Shown: positions 16,131 to 25,200 of the stretch, one piece after another
How the letters are laid out: every line of letters begins with the position of its first letter
Position numbering within the stretch: position 1 is the first letter of the stretch
Assembly (NCBI GenBank): GCA_964654825.1
Contig: CAZZKG010000046.1
Span: forward strand, 1-31,505
Reading direction: 5' to 3'
Length of the DNA: 31,505 bases
From: CAZZKG01 sp964654825
Lineage (GTDB): Bacteria > Gemmatimonadota > CAZMKB01
Position numbers and translations under genes: made by a program
Notes under the pieces: generated by a model
What the model saw: only the letters and a program-made list of their open reading frames with translations
The model's database searches: none
Told to the model about the DNA's origin: nothing

Positions 16131-17483
16131 ATGAACGAGACAGAAGAAAGAACAGCAGCGAAACAATCCTGGAAGTTCCCGCGGGAGTTCTGGCTGGCGA
16201 ACGTCATGGAGCTTCTGGAACGAGCCGCGTATTACGGATTTTTTATCGTGCTCACTCTGTACCTCACCGACATCGTCGGTTTCAACGACAAGGAAACCGG
16301 GGTCGTGGCTGGGGTTTTCTTTGCCGGCATGTACCTCCTTCCACCCTTCGTCGGGGCTATAGCCGATAAAATCGGCTTCAAGAGGGGCCTGATGCTCGCC
16401 TTCAGCCTGTTGACGGTAGGTTATTTCTTCCTGGGGATTTTTCACACCAAACTGATCGTCGTCTTATTCCTCACCGTGGTGATGGTGGGTGGTTCTTTCA
16501 TCAAACCGCTGATTACCGGTACAGTCGCAAAGACCACAACGGAGATAAACCGTGCCCGTGGTTATTCTCTTTTCTACTGGATCGTCAATATCGGCGCGTT
16601 CGGCGGAAAAACATTCGTCCCTTATATTCGCCAGGGCATCGGTCTGGCCTACGTGAACTTCTTCTCATCTGCGATGGCGTTTCTCGCGCTGCTCACGGCG
16701 ATCTTCATCTTCGAGCGGGTCGATTCAACAGGGGAAGGGAAAACGCTAGGTGACGTCGGACGTGCCCTGGTCAGGATTTTCATGACTCCGCGCCTGATCG
16801 TGCTCACTCTGATCGTCGCCGGATTCTGGATCATCCAGCACCAGCTCTATGCCACCATGCCCAAGTATGTCATCCGCATGCTGGGAGAGCAGGCGAGGCC
16901 CGAGTGGCTCGCGAATGTCAATCCTCTGGTGGTTGTACTGTTCGTAGTATTGATCACTCAGCTCATGAAGAAAAAGAAAGCGGTGACCTCGATGCTGGTC
17001 GGTATGGTCCTCATGCCGTTTTCCGCACTGTCCATGTCGGCAAGTCCTCAGCTCGAGGCGATTACCGGCTCGTCCATCAAGATCCTCGGATTTCTGACGA
17101 CGCATCCTCTGACAATCATGATGATCATCGGGATCGCCATCCAGGGGCTCGCTGAATGTTTCATCTCGCCCCGGTTTCTCGAGTATTTTTCACTGCATGC
17201 TCCGAAGGGTGAGGAGGGCCTCTACCTCGGGTTCTCACACCTCCATTCTTTTTTCTCGGCGCTGGCAGGCTTCATAATGTCCGGATTCCTGCTCGATCAC
17301 TACTGTCCCGACCCCAGGACTCTACCTGCCGGTCTGACTGCGGCGGAGAAGACGGTATATTATTCAAATGCCCATCACATCTGGTATTACTTCGCCGCCA
17401 TCGGCCTGACGGCGGCGGTGGCACTGTTTATATTCAGGTTCATTACGAACAGGATTGACAGGAAAATCGAAGCTGCTGCATGA
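16131..17483 (+). CDS. POT/PTR-family proton-dependent oligopeptide transporter
   Basis: Integral membrane protein of 450 residues, with GGGAGG 5 nt before the ATG. Roughly 12 hydrophobic segments place it in the major facilitator superfamily. Two POT hallmarks are visible: the ExxERxxYY motif as MELLERAAYYGFF in helix 1, and the PTR2 signature FYWIVNIGAF near residue 145. The MFS loop motif GAIADKIGFKR follows helix 2. POT proteins import di- and tripeptides with protons. Divergence from the C25 peptidase across a 242-nt intergenic region suggests a peptide-scavenging unit. The C-terminal part has a long periplasmic or cytosolic loop with PDPRTLPAGLTAAEK. Amino-acid or nitrate uptake by POT relatives is an alternative. 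Confidence 0.88.
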   Translation: MNETEERTAAKQSWKFPREFWLANVMELLERAAYYGFFIVLTLYLTDIVGFNDKETGVVAGVFFAGMYLLPPFVGAIADKIGFKRGLMLAFSLLTVGYFFLGIFHTKLIVVLFLTVVMVGGSFIKPLITGTVAKTTTEINRARGYSLFYWIVNIGAFGGKTFVPYIRQGIGLAYVNFFSSAMAFLALLTAIFIFERVDSTGEGKTLGDVGRALVRIFMTPRLIVLTLIVAGFWIIQHQLYATMPKYVIRMLGEQARPEWLANVNPLVVVLFVVLITQLMKKKKAVTSMLVGMVLMPFSALSMSASPQLEAITGSSIKILGFLTTHPLTIMMIIGIAIQGLAECFISPRFLEYFSLHAPKGEEGLYLGFSHLHSFFSALAGFIMSGFLLDHYCPDPRTLPAGLTAAEKTVYYSNAHHIWYYFAAIGLTAAVALFIFRFITNRIDRKIEAAA

Positions 17484-17507
17484 GGGGGACATTTCTGAAA
17501 CGAGTAT

Positions 17508-17524
17508 CGTGAAACCTGTTCACG
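17508..17524. terminator. Weak hairpin between convergent transporter and glycosyltransferase genes
   Basis: CGTGAA (17508-17513) and TTCACG (17519-17524) form a 6-bp stem around ACCTG, followed on the plus strand by GTGTTTATT. It is well placed between two convergent stop codons, but the stem is short and the T run poor. Confidence 0.3.
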
Positions 17525-17528
17525 GTGT

Positions 17529-18176
17529 TTATTCCTCTTCGCTTCTGCTCTTTTTGATTTTCTCCCACAGGGGCAGGTCCTCGGGACGGTCGATGTCATC
17601 GAGCACTTCGAGAAGCCCGAGGCTCAGGCCTGACCCTGTAATTGTATCGATCGTCTGTTCGAAGACACGGTCAGTACCCCATTCGATACATTCGAATACA
17701 TCAGAAACCTGAGCGGAAAATCCGATGAGATAGTACCCGCCGTCCGTTGCGGGTCCGATGACGATATTGTTTTTTTCCAGGTTCCGGAATGCCCTCCGGA
17801 GAAGATCGACATGCATGTCCGGGATGTCCACACCGATGATGATGACATTCGTTGCTCCATGACTGATCGCTTCGGTTGCAGCTCTCTTCATCCTGCAGCC
17901 GAGATCACCGCTTCCCTGCGGAGCGTAACGGATGCCTTCGCCTAACCATGCCGCCATGTCCTGTCTGCTGCTCCCATCGTACCTGATTTCCAGATCTGCA
18001 CCGTACTCATCGCAGTACTGTTGTGCGATGCGAACCGCGTGTTCCGTCATCTCTCTGTGCACACGGGCTGCACCGTCCGCTCCGAGATCCGGTATCAGAC
18101 GGGTCTTGGTCTCGCCCGGGACCGGGAACCTTGTAAAAATGACAACTGCGTTATCGGTGAAAGATGGGGAACTCAT
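17529..18176 (-). CDS. TIGR04282-family glycosyltransferase (arsenosugar-associated type)
   Basis: Cytosolic protein of 215 residues with a nucleotide-sugar transferase-like fold. The start is taken as the ATG at 18176, with AGGGG 7 nt upstream; a longer frame reaches a TTG that overlaps the upstream stop codon with poor ribosome-site spacing. Family motifs: VVIFTRFPVPGETKTRL near the N terminus, QGSGDLGCRM, IIIGVDIPD, and GPATDGGYYLIGF with a following WGTDRV. The family name comes from its frequent pairing with ArsS in arsenosugar gene sets; a direct biochemical role in sugar transfer is inferred for the family. It follows the ArsS gene by 53 nt and is probably cotranscribed. Confidence 0.85.
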   Translation of the reverse strand: MSSPSFTDNAVVIFTRFPVPGETKTRLIPDLGADGAARVHREMTEHAVRIAQQYCDEYGADLEIRYDGSSRQDMAAWLGEGIRYAPQGSGDLGCRMKRAATEAISHGATNVIIIGVDIPDMHVDLLRRAFRNLEKNNIVIGPATDGGYYLIGFSAQVSDVFECIEWGTDRVFEQTIDTITGSGLSLGLLEVLDDIDRPEDLPLWEKIKKSRSEEE

Positions 18177-18229
18177 GATGTGCCCCTGCGGTGGAGGTTC
18201 GAGATGAGAGAAGAACTTCTCTCGGTCAA

Positions 18230-19192
18230 TCAAACCTCCTCGACCAGAGCACCGGCGCAGGAAGATCCATATCCCGCCGTGCAGCCGAAGCAGTGGGGAC
18301 CGGTGATGATCCTTCTGCCAACGAGGAGATCGCGATCGAAATCCATCACGTGCCAGGTACCTTCTGCAGCGACGGGAAAGTCGAGTGCGAGATTGAAGTC
18401 ACAGTCGTACAGACGGCCGTCCCAGCCTATGCTCACCTGGTGTCGGCACATCAAGCCCTCCAGCGCGGCCGGATTGAAGGAATCCACGAGAAGTTTTCTG
18501 TACTCGGCGTCCCTGCCCTGGTTCTCCAAAAAATTCAGGAAACGTCCCATGGGCATATTCGTGATCGTGATGAGCCTGTTGAAACGAACCCCCCATCGCG
18601 TTTCGAGTTCTCTCTTGTAATCTTCTTCGAGGGCCAGCTGGTTCGGCGGAAGAAACGGCCCGATGGGATTGTACACGAGGTTTACCGGCAGGTGATCCTC
18701 CAGTCCGTACCCGAAGGAATTCAGTTTTTTGAGGGCCTTGATGCTCCTCCCGTATGAGCCGTGGCCCCGCTGGCTGTCAACGTTCTCCTCGAGGTAGCAG
18801 GGAAGGGATGCGACGAGACTTATCCCCCTTTCGCTTAAAAATGCCGGCAGGTCGGAGAACTCCGGTTCGAGGAGGATGGTCAGGTTGGTTCTCACCTGAA
18901 GCTCTGAACCAACTTCGGACAGGGAATCGATGAAGGGGCGGAAATGTGGATGGATCTCCGGAGAGCCGCCCGTGACGTCGATGAGCTTCGGCCCGACCTT
19001 TCGTGCGGCACGGACCACGAGGTCCATTGTCTCACGGTCCATCATCTCCACACGCGCGGGTGATGCCGAAAGGTGACAGTGTGAACAGCTTTGATTGCAC
19101 TTCAATCCGATATTGATCTGAATGATCTCGAGGTCCCGGGAATACAGGGCCCCGTCATCGTGGGTGATGACTTTCCTCTCGAACTCATTCAT
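18230..19192 (-). CDS. arsS: ArsS-like radical SAM protein (arsenosugar biosynthesis family)
   Basis: Cytosolic iron-sulfur enzyme of 320 residues. The ATG at 19192 has GGAGG 9 nt upstream; the upstream open frame has no ribosome site. The radical SAM motif is KCNQSCSHCHL (Cys 32, 36, 39). Further ArsS features: VTGGSPEIHPHF, RTNLTILLEP, VASLPCYLEENVDSQRG, NLVYNPIGPFLPP, ITNMPMGRF, WDGRLYDCDFN and the C-terminal HCFGCTAGYGSSCAGA (Cys 301, 304, 312), which likely binds a second cluster. In characterised systems ArsS forms a dimethylarsenic-adenosine product after ArsM methylation. No arsM, arsR or arsenic pump gene is in the window, so arsenic use here is inferred from family only. All expected Cys positions are Cys; no in-frame TGA is seen. 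Confidence 0.88.
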   Translation of the reverse strand: MNEFERKVITHDDGALYSRDLEIIQINIGLKCNQSCSHCHLSASPARVEMMDRETMDLVVRAARKVGPKLIDVTGGSPEIHPHFRPFIDSLSEVGSELQVRTNLTILLEPEFSDLPAFLSERGISLVASLPCYLEENVDSQRGHGSYGRSIKALKKLNSFGYGLEDHLPVNLVYNPIGPFLPPNQLALEEDYKRELETRWGVRFNRLITITNMPMGRFLNFLENQGRDAEYRKLLVDSFNPAALEGLMCRHQVSIGWDGRLYDCDFNLALDFPVAAEGTWHVMDFDRDLLVGRRIITGPHCFGCTAGYGSSCAGALVEEV

Positions 19193-19283
19193 GCTGGTGT
19201 GCCTCCAGTCCAAGGAGTCTTTCCCCGGCCGGGATTTGATACCGGAGGGGGTGTGCCGATGCCGGATGACGGATACTGGAATA

Positions 19284-19312
19284 ATATTAGAAACTTCATC
19301 CGGGATAATCAA
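19284..19312 (-). promoter_or_regulatory. Possible promoter of the arsS/glycosyltransferase operon
   Basis: Minus-strand TTGATT (19307-19312), 17-bp spacer, TAATAT (19284-19289), each 4 of 6 consensus. It would give a leader of about 85 nt. Confidence 0.4.
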
Positions 19313-19374
19313 CAGTTCTCTGGCGGTGACCGGAAAAGGTGAAATGGATATCCGGTAAAAAACACCCCGATCGA

Positions 19375-19403
19375 TTGACACGAGTCTCGAGACGTGCTAC
19401 AAT
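19375..19403 (+). promoter_or_regulatory. Sigma-70 promoter of the 19456 beta-helix gene
   Basis: Perfect -35 TTGACA (19375-19380), 17-bp spacer, -10 TACAAT (19398-19403, 5 of 6 consensus). The start point would be about 45 nt before the ATG. Confidence 0.75.
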
Positions 19404-19455
19404 GATAGGGAGAAAGGGCTGTTTCAGATCCTGAAAAGGGGCAGAAGGTGAATAC

Positions 19456-21009
19456 ATGAGAGATCTATTACGTGCCTGGATGATTGTAGTTCTTACGTTT
19501 CTGACGGTGATCCCGGGAGAAATCCTTGCTGTCACCATCCACGTACCGGCGGATTCTCCCACCATTCAGGCTGGGATCGCTGCGGCTGAATCGGGCGATA
19601 CGGTGCTGGTGGCGGATGGGACTTACAGCGGTCCAGGCAACCGAGACATAGACTTAGGCGGCAGAATTGTCGTGGTCATGTCCGAAAACGGCCCGATCGT
19701 AACCATCATAGAATGTCAGGGTGACTCACTAGAACCGCACAGGGGTTTTGTGTTCCAGAACGGTGAGGATTCCACCTCCGTGGTTCAGGGGTTCACGATA
19801 AGAGGGGGATGGGCTTATGACGGGGGCGGGATTTACTGTGACTGGCAATCATCACCATGTATCAGATGGAATATCATTACCGGTAACCATGCCTACTGGT
19901 CAGGCGGCGGTATCGCCTGTTACGCGTCTGCTCCGGCGATCGTAGGGAATCTTATCCGTGGAAACTCGTCGACCTGGTCGGGTGGCGGGGTGTTCTGCAA
20001 CTGGTATGCGTCACCGGTAATACGGGGCAACGTGATCTCGGAGAACACCACGTTCGGAGGAGGAGGCGTCCTCTGCTGGTATCACTCCGAACCAATCATC
20101 GTCGAGAACTCCGTCACGGGAAATGAGGCGGTTTATGGATGCGGGATCGCCTGCTACCAGTCCTCACCGCTCATCGAGAGGAATTCGATTTCAGGGAATG
20201 CAGCCGCGATGGAAGGTGGAGGGATCATGTGCGACGGTTCGTCTCCGGAGATTGTTCGCAACACGATTTTCGGCAATTCGGCACTCTGGGATGGCGGTGG
20301 TATCTCCTGTCGCAACTCTTCCGCCCCGCTCGTCACGAACTGTATCGTGTGGGGTGACACGGCATTCTTCACCGACGAGATATATATGGACGGATCAGGT
20401 TCTCTGACTGTCACATACTCGGATGTCGCCGGCGGCTGGCCCGGCGAAGGAAACATCGACACCCCTCCTCTCTATGCTGATCCTCTTGAGGGTGACTTCG
20501 CTCTCCTCTCTGACTCACCCTGCATCGATTCAGGAGATCCTGAGGCAGAGGTTCCTCAGGATGGCGGAGACAGGGTCGACATGGGCGCGATCGAGTATCC
20601 GTACCCGGAATCTCCTCCGCTTCGTCTCACGTTCTTTGAACCTCCGGAAGTGGGCCGACCGGGAGAGACGGTGATGTGGGGATTCACCGTCGAGAACACC
20701 ACCGGCGCATCTGTCGAGTTCGACGGGTGGGTGGCGGTCAGCGGACCGGCGAACGCGACAAGAGACAGTCTCACCCAGGTACGGATTCCTCCGCGTGTTA
20801 CCGCATCGGGAATGATCTCCCTGTATATTCCCCGGCAGGCACCTCCCGGATCCTACACCGTGAAGGGTCGTGTGGGCATTCTGCACGAAGACATCTGGGA
20901 TGGGGAGGTGTTCGATGGAGAGGTCTCGGCTGTCCCGGGTCGATCGGTCCCTCCCTCCTCTCCGGATGATTGGAAAATACGGATTTGGCTCTCCTCCCGA
21001 CTCCATTGA
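19456..21009 (+). CDS. Secreted right-handed beta-helix protein with seven Cys-bearing coils and shared C-terminal module
   Basis: Exported protein of 517 residues; the ATG follows GAAGGTG by 5 nt. The signal peptide (WMIVVLTFLTVIPGEILA) precedes the family start VTIHVPADSPTIQAGI...GDTVLVADGTY. Seven coils of 26-27 residues follow, each with GGGIxC at the start and SSP.I..N.I..N.A after it, so the sixth residue is a Cys in every coil (YC, AC, FC, LC, AC, MC, SC). A VTYSDVAGGWPGEGN...SPCIDSGDPE...DMGAIEY segment caps the helix. The shared Ig-like module spans 20620-20931, followed, unlike in the others, by a 25-residue basic tail ending WLSSRLH. Function is unknown; adhesin, carbohydrate-active or structural roles are all possible. 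The TGA stop lies inside the -35 box of the next gene. Confidence 0.87.
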   Translation: MRDLLRAWMIVVLTFLTVIPGEILAVTIHVPADSPTIQAGIAAAESGDTVLVADGTYSGPGNRDIDLGGRIVVVMSENGPIVTIIECQGDSLEPHRGFVFQNGEDSTSVVQGFTIRGGWAYDGGGIYCDWQSSPCIRWNIITGNHAYWSGGGIACYASAPAIVGNLIRGNSSTWSGGGVFCNWYASPVIRGNVISENTTFGGGGVLCWYHSEPIIVENSVTGNEAVYGCGIACYQSSPLIERNSISGNAAAMEGGGIMCDGSSPEIVRNTIFGNSALWDGGGISCRNSSAPLVTNCIVWGDTAFFTDEIYMDGSGSLTVTYSDVAGGWPGEGNIDTPPLYADPLEGDFALLSDSPCIDSGDPEAEVPQDGGDRVDMGAIEYPYPESPPLRLTFFEPPEVGRPGETVMWGFTVENTTGASVEFDGWVAVSGPANATRDSLTQVRIPPRVTASGMISLYIPRQAPPGSYTVKGRVGILHEDIWDGEVFDGEVSAVPGRSVPPSSPDDWKIRIWLSSRLH

Positions 21010-21034
21010 CAGAATCCCCCCCGCCACATAGAAT
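21006..21034 (+). promoter_or_regulatory. Sigma-70 promoter of the EamA transporter gene, overlapping the upstream stop codon
   Basis: Perfect -35 TTGACA (21006-21011) contains the TGA stop (21007-21009) of the beta-helix gene. A 17-bp C-rich spacer leads to -10 TAGAAT (21029-21034, 5 of 6). The start point near 21041 leaves a leader of only about 15 nt. Confidence 0.65.
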
Positions 21035-21055
21035 CTCTTCAGATCACGAGGCTTT

Positions 21056-21955
21056 ATGGAGACGAGAATTCTGAAAGCTCACCTTCTGCTTCTTCTCACC
21101 GCTTTCATCTGGGGATTCGCGTTCGTGGCTCAGCGCGTGGGGATGCGGCACACCGGCCCCTTTTTCTTCAACGCGGTTCGTTTCGCTCTCGGTGCCGCGA
21201 CACTGGTACCGTTTCTCCTCACAAAACGAAACCGGCAGCCAAAGAACAGCGTTGATCATGGAATAGGGATCGGGAAAGTGGTTCTCTATGGAGGCGGCCT
21301 CGCGGGTGTTCTGGTTTTTGCCGGGGCTTCGCTCCAGCAGGTTGGAATCGTTTACACAACTGCAGGGAAAGCGGGATTCATCACCGGGCTCTACGTGATC
21401 ATCGTCCCGATTCTGGCGCTCACCTGGGGGCACCGCTCGGAGGGTCGGATCTGGATCGGAGCCGTCCTGGCCGCTGTCGGCATGTATTTTCTCAGTGTTT
21501 CGGAGTCGCTCACTGTCTCCTCCGGAGATCTTCTCGTCCTGGTGGGCGCGTTCTTCTGGGCCTGTCACGTCCACCTGATCGGCTATCTGTCGACCAGGAC
21601 CAATCCTCTCGAACTCGCCTTTTTCCAGTACCTCGTGTGCTCCGTGCTGAGTTTAGTAGTGGCTCTGTTCATGGAAGTGATCTCTCTTTCCGCGATCAGA
21701 GATGCTTTTTTTCCGATCGTGTACGCGGGAATCTTTTCGGTAGGTGTCGCGTACACGCTCCAGGTGGTTGCCCAGCGGGACGCTCTTCCCGGCCACGTCG
21801 CCATAATTCTGAGCATGGAAACGGTCTTCGCCGTCGTTGGCGGCAGGCTCATCCTCGGTGAGATCCTCTCCGAACGGGGGCTCCTCGGTTGCGGACTCAT
21901 GCTCACCGGGATGATCGTGTCTCAACTCACTTTCGGGAGAAGATCCTCCGGGTGA
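21056..21955 (+). CDS. EamA/DMT-family transporter (RhaT/YdcZ-like drug-metabolite exporter superfamily)
   Basis: Integral membrane protein of 299 residues with about ten hydrophobic helices in two repeats. The ATG at 21056 has GAGG 4 nt upstream. EamA features include the opening LLLLTAFIWGFAFVAQRVGM, the ASLQQVGIVYTTAGKAGFITGLYVIIVP stretch that ends the first repeat, the second-repeat start LVLVGAFFWACHVHLIG, and AIILSMETVFAVVGGRLILGE near the C terminus. Members export amino acids, nucleotides or other metabolites; the substrate cannot be read. It has its own promoter and short leader, and the next gene also has its own promoter, so it is probably a single-gene unit. Confidence 0.9.
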   Translation: METRILKAHLLLLLTAFIWGFAFVAQRVGMRHTGPFFFNAVRFALGAATLVPFLLTKRNRQPKNSVDHGIGIGKVVLYGGGLAGVLVFAGASLQQVGIVYTTAGKAGFITGLYVIIVPILALTWGHRSEGRIWIGAVLAAVGMYFLSVSESLTVSSGDLLVLVGAFFWACHVHLIGYLSTRTNPLELAFFQYLVCSVLSLVVALFMEVISLSAIRDAFFPIVYAGIFSVGVAYTLQVVAQRDALPGHVAIILSMETVFAVVGGRLILGEILSERGLLGCGLMLTGMIVSQLTFGRRSSG

Positions 21956-22006
21956 GGTATATTCAACAGCTGTCTCTACGATCTCCAGGATCTACACGAT
22001 TTCCAC

Positions 22007-22046
22007 GATTTCCGATGTTGACAATGTGTCGGAAATCTGCTAAAAT
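22007..22046 (+). promoter_or_regulatory. Sigma-70 promoter with overlapping 9-bp inverted repeat, upstream of the tandem C25 genes
   Basis: -35 TTGACA (22018-22023), 17-bp spacer, -10 TAAAAT (22041-22046). A perfect inverted repeat GATTTCCGA (22007-22015) and TCGGAAATC (22029-22037) brackets the -35 and enters the spacer, as an operator would. Upstream, ACGATYTCC recurs at 21979-21987, 21996-22004 and again at about 22005-22013. No regulator gene is adjacent. Confidence 0.65.
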
Positions 22047-22248
22047 GAAGTACGAGGGGCACTACCGCCCCATGTCACACACACCGCTTCAGAAAAGCGG
22101 ACCCTTCACCGGGACTATCCTCACACTCTTCCTTCAGCAACAAGGATTTTTCTATGTTCGTTCCGCTGATTCACGTGAAGGTTTCACACTTCAAGCTGCC
22201 CGCTGAACCGGCACATCGTTTTATATTTCAATTGAGGAGGAACGCACG
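22047..22248 (+). promoter_or_regulatory. About 200-nt leader of the tandem C25 operon
   Basis: No supported gene. Two consecutive small hairpins occur: GGGGC...GCCCC near 22060-22075, and CCGCTT...AAGCGG around 22084-22100. A GAGGAGG ribosome site ends the leader before the ATG at 22249. The role is unknown. Confidence 0.35.
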
Positions 22249-25200
22249 ATGAAGTGTTCCCGTACTATCGTCCTCTGCCTCGCTGTATTCTGTTTCGTGG
22301 CCTCATCACTCGCGACAGGGCCAGCAATAGCTCTGGATTACGACGAAAGTGTGAAAGTGAGCTTTCAGGCCGGCTCCTATGAGATCCAGGATACAGACCG
22401 GGGACAAAAGATAACAGTCGAAGATTATGGTCGTTTCCTCGTCCCGGGTGCTCCCGGCATTCCGGCCAAGACAGTGAGCATCGCGATACCACCGGGTGCT
22501 TCGGTCACCAGCGTGACGTTCGAAGCGAAGAGTAGCGTCACCCTTCCAGGTGAGTATCACCTGGCACCGGTGCCCCTCCCGAGGGTCATCGGGGAGGAGA
22601 ACCCCCGGGTCTACGCGGAGGAGAAGAAACTCCGGGATGAGACATACGCCCGTATTTACGGAAGCGATGAGGTCTATCCCCGGGCTGTCGGTGAGTTCGT
22701 CGGTCCGGCCGGTTACCGCAAGTACAATCTGGCCGATGTACGGCTCTTCCCGTTCACCTACCATCCTGAGTCGGGCCGGCTGATCCACCATCCGGTAATC
22801 GAGGCCACGGTACACTACAGTCTTCCGGATCCATTGCCTGAGGGTACCGTTCTGGTGGACAAACTTCCCCGGACCGAGCGGTTCGCCCAAAAAATAATCG
22901 TCAACTACTACCAGGCCGCCGGCTGGTATCCAGACAGCGAGGGAGACCCTACCGGGGGAAGGGGGCTCCACGATTACGTTATCATCACCACGGATGGGCT
23001 GGTGCCTTCAGTGCAATCCCTCGTCGACTGGGAGGTTGGCAAGGGGAGGACGGTCAACGTTGTGACTACGACCTGGATAAATGACAACTACACCGGTTAT
23101 GACCTGGCGGAGAAAATGCGGAATTTTCTCAGGGACAAGTACCCGTCAGGTGAGTGGGGTATCGAGGATGTCTGCCTTGTCGGTCACTACGACGACGTGC
23201 CCATGCGCAGGTGCGCTCAGGATGTAGGGTATGGATCGCCCGAAACCGATTATTACTACGCCGAACTCTCACTCCCGGACAATGAGTCCTGGGATGCAGA
23301 CGGTGACCACCAGTGGGGTGAGAATTCGGATCCGATCGACTTCACAGCAGAGGTCAACGTGGGCCGCATCCCCTGGAGTGATCCGGTTACCGTGGCGCAC
23401 ATATGCGACAAATCGATCGCTTATGAGAACAACTCGGACCCGGAGTTCAAGCAGAATATCCTTCTCCTTGCCGCTTTCTTCTGGGATGATACGGACAACG
23501 CGGTCCTCATGGAGTACAAGACAGATCCGGTCCTGCACCCCTGGATGGAAGACTGGACCAAAACACGGCTGTATGAAGAAAATTACTCATCCTTTCCGTG
23601 CGACTACAACCTCACAAACAGCAATGTTCGGTCGGTCTGGTCGTCGGGGATGTACTCCTTCGTGGACTGGGCAGGACACGGGTCTCCGGATGCCTGCTGG
23701 ATCTATTACACTTCAGGTTATTTTATCTCGAATGATGACTGTCCGATTCTCAACGACGACTATCCGTCCATAATCTTTGCCGACGCCTGCAGTAATTCCG
23801 ACACGGACTACCTCAACATCGGGCAGGCGATGATGCAGCAGGGCGGCGTCGGCTTTCTCGGTGCGACGAAGGTGGCATACGGTATGGGTGGTTGGGATAA
23901 TCCACTGGACGGTTCTAGCCAGTCGCTCGACTACTACTTCACGACCTGCTGCACTTCGGGTGATTACACCCAGGGCCAGGGTCATCAATGGTCGCTGCGG
24001 CAGATGTATGAGTACAACTTGTGGTACTACATGAAATACGAAACGTTCGAGTGGGGGGCGCTCTGGGGTAACCCCGATCTCTCTGCCGGCTACATGCCGA
24101 TTCTCATGCTGCTCTTTCCCGACGGATTGCCCGAGGGTAATATCCCGCCCGGTCCCGAGACCGGTATCACGGTCCGGATCAATAACGGCCAGGAGACCTA
24201 CGTCCCAGGCACCGGCAAGATGCACTACAGGTTCTCACCCGATGACCCTTACACCGAAGTCGACCTGAACCCTCAGGGTGACAGCCTGTTCACCGCGGTG
24301 ATACCGGCCGCTCAGCCGGGTGATCAACCCGAGTTCTACTTCAGTGCCGAGGGAGACGGCGGTACCATCGTCTATTCGCCGCTCGATGCTCCCGCAGAGG
24401 TTTATTCAGTCGATGTGTGCCTGGAAGGTGAGCTTGTTCATGATGACTTCGAAACCGATCTGGGATGGGCGGTAGAGGATTTTAATCTGCTGTATGGTAC
24501 CTGGGAAAGGTGTGTGCCCAACGAGACCTCAGGAGGGCAGCCGGGACCCGTGGAGGACAACCCCTATGGGACGGGCACTCTCTGCTTCGTCACTGGTAAC
24601 GGTCCTCCGGGCGGGTACTACCGCGATTATGATATTGACGGCGGGCCCACTCAGCTGACCTCGCCGGTGTTCGATCTGACCTCAGGTGATGCGAGCATCA
24701 GCCTCTACCTCTGGTATTCCTGTGATGATGGTGATGACCCGTTTACGATCGATGTCTCGAATGACAATGGAAGCACCTGGACCAATGTCTACACTACTAC
24801 CACCAGCCTCGAGGGCTGGATGCCGTTCAGTTTCAGTGTGTCCGACTACACGATACCCACGGACCAGGTGAGAATTCGGGTCAGCGCCCAGGATTCACCG
24901 AATAACTCCATAACAGAAGCGGGTCTGGACGACTTCGTAGTTGAATCGATACAGTATGCGCCGAGCATCTGGGCCGACGCTTATTCCTTCGAAGCGAGTT
25001 CCGGCGGCAGTATCGATCTGTATCTCGATGCGGGTTCCGTTAATGCCGGCCGTCCCTACGTTGTCGGAGGCGGCCTGAGCGGTGCCTATCCCGGAACTGC
25101 GCTTCCGGGAGGTGAAACCGTGCCTCTCAACCGGGATGGGATAACGGACCTGATCCTGCAGAACCTGAACGGTTCGGTGTTCCAGAACTTCAGTGGAGTA

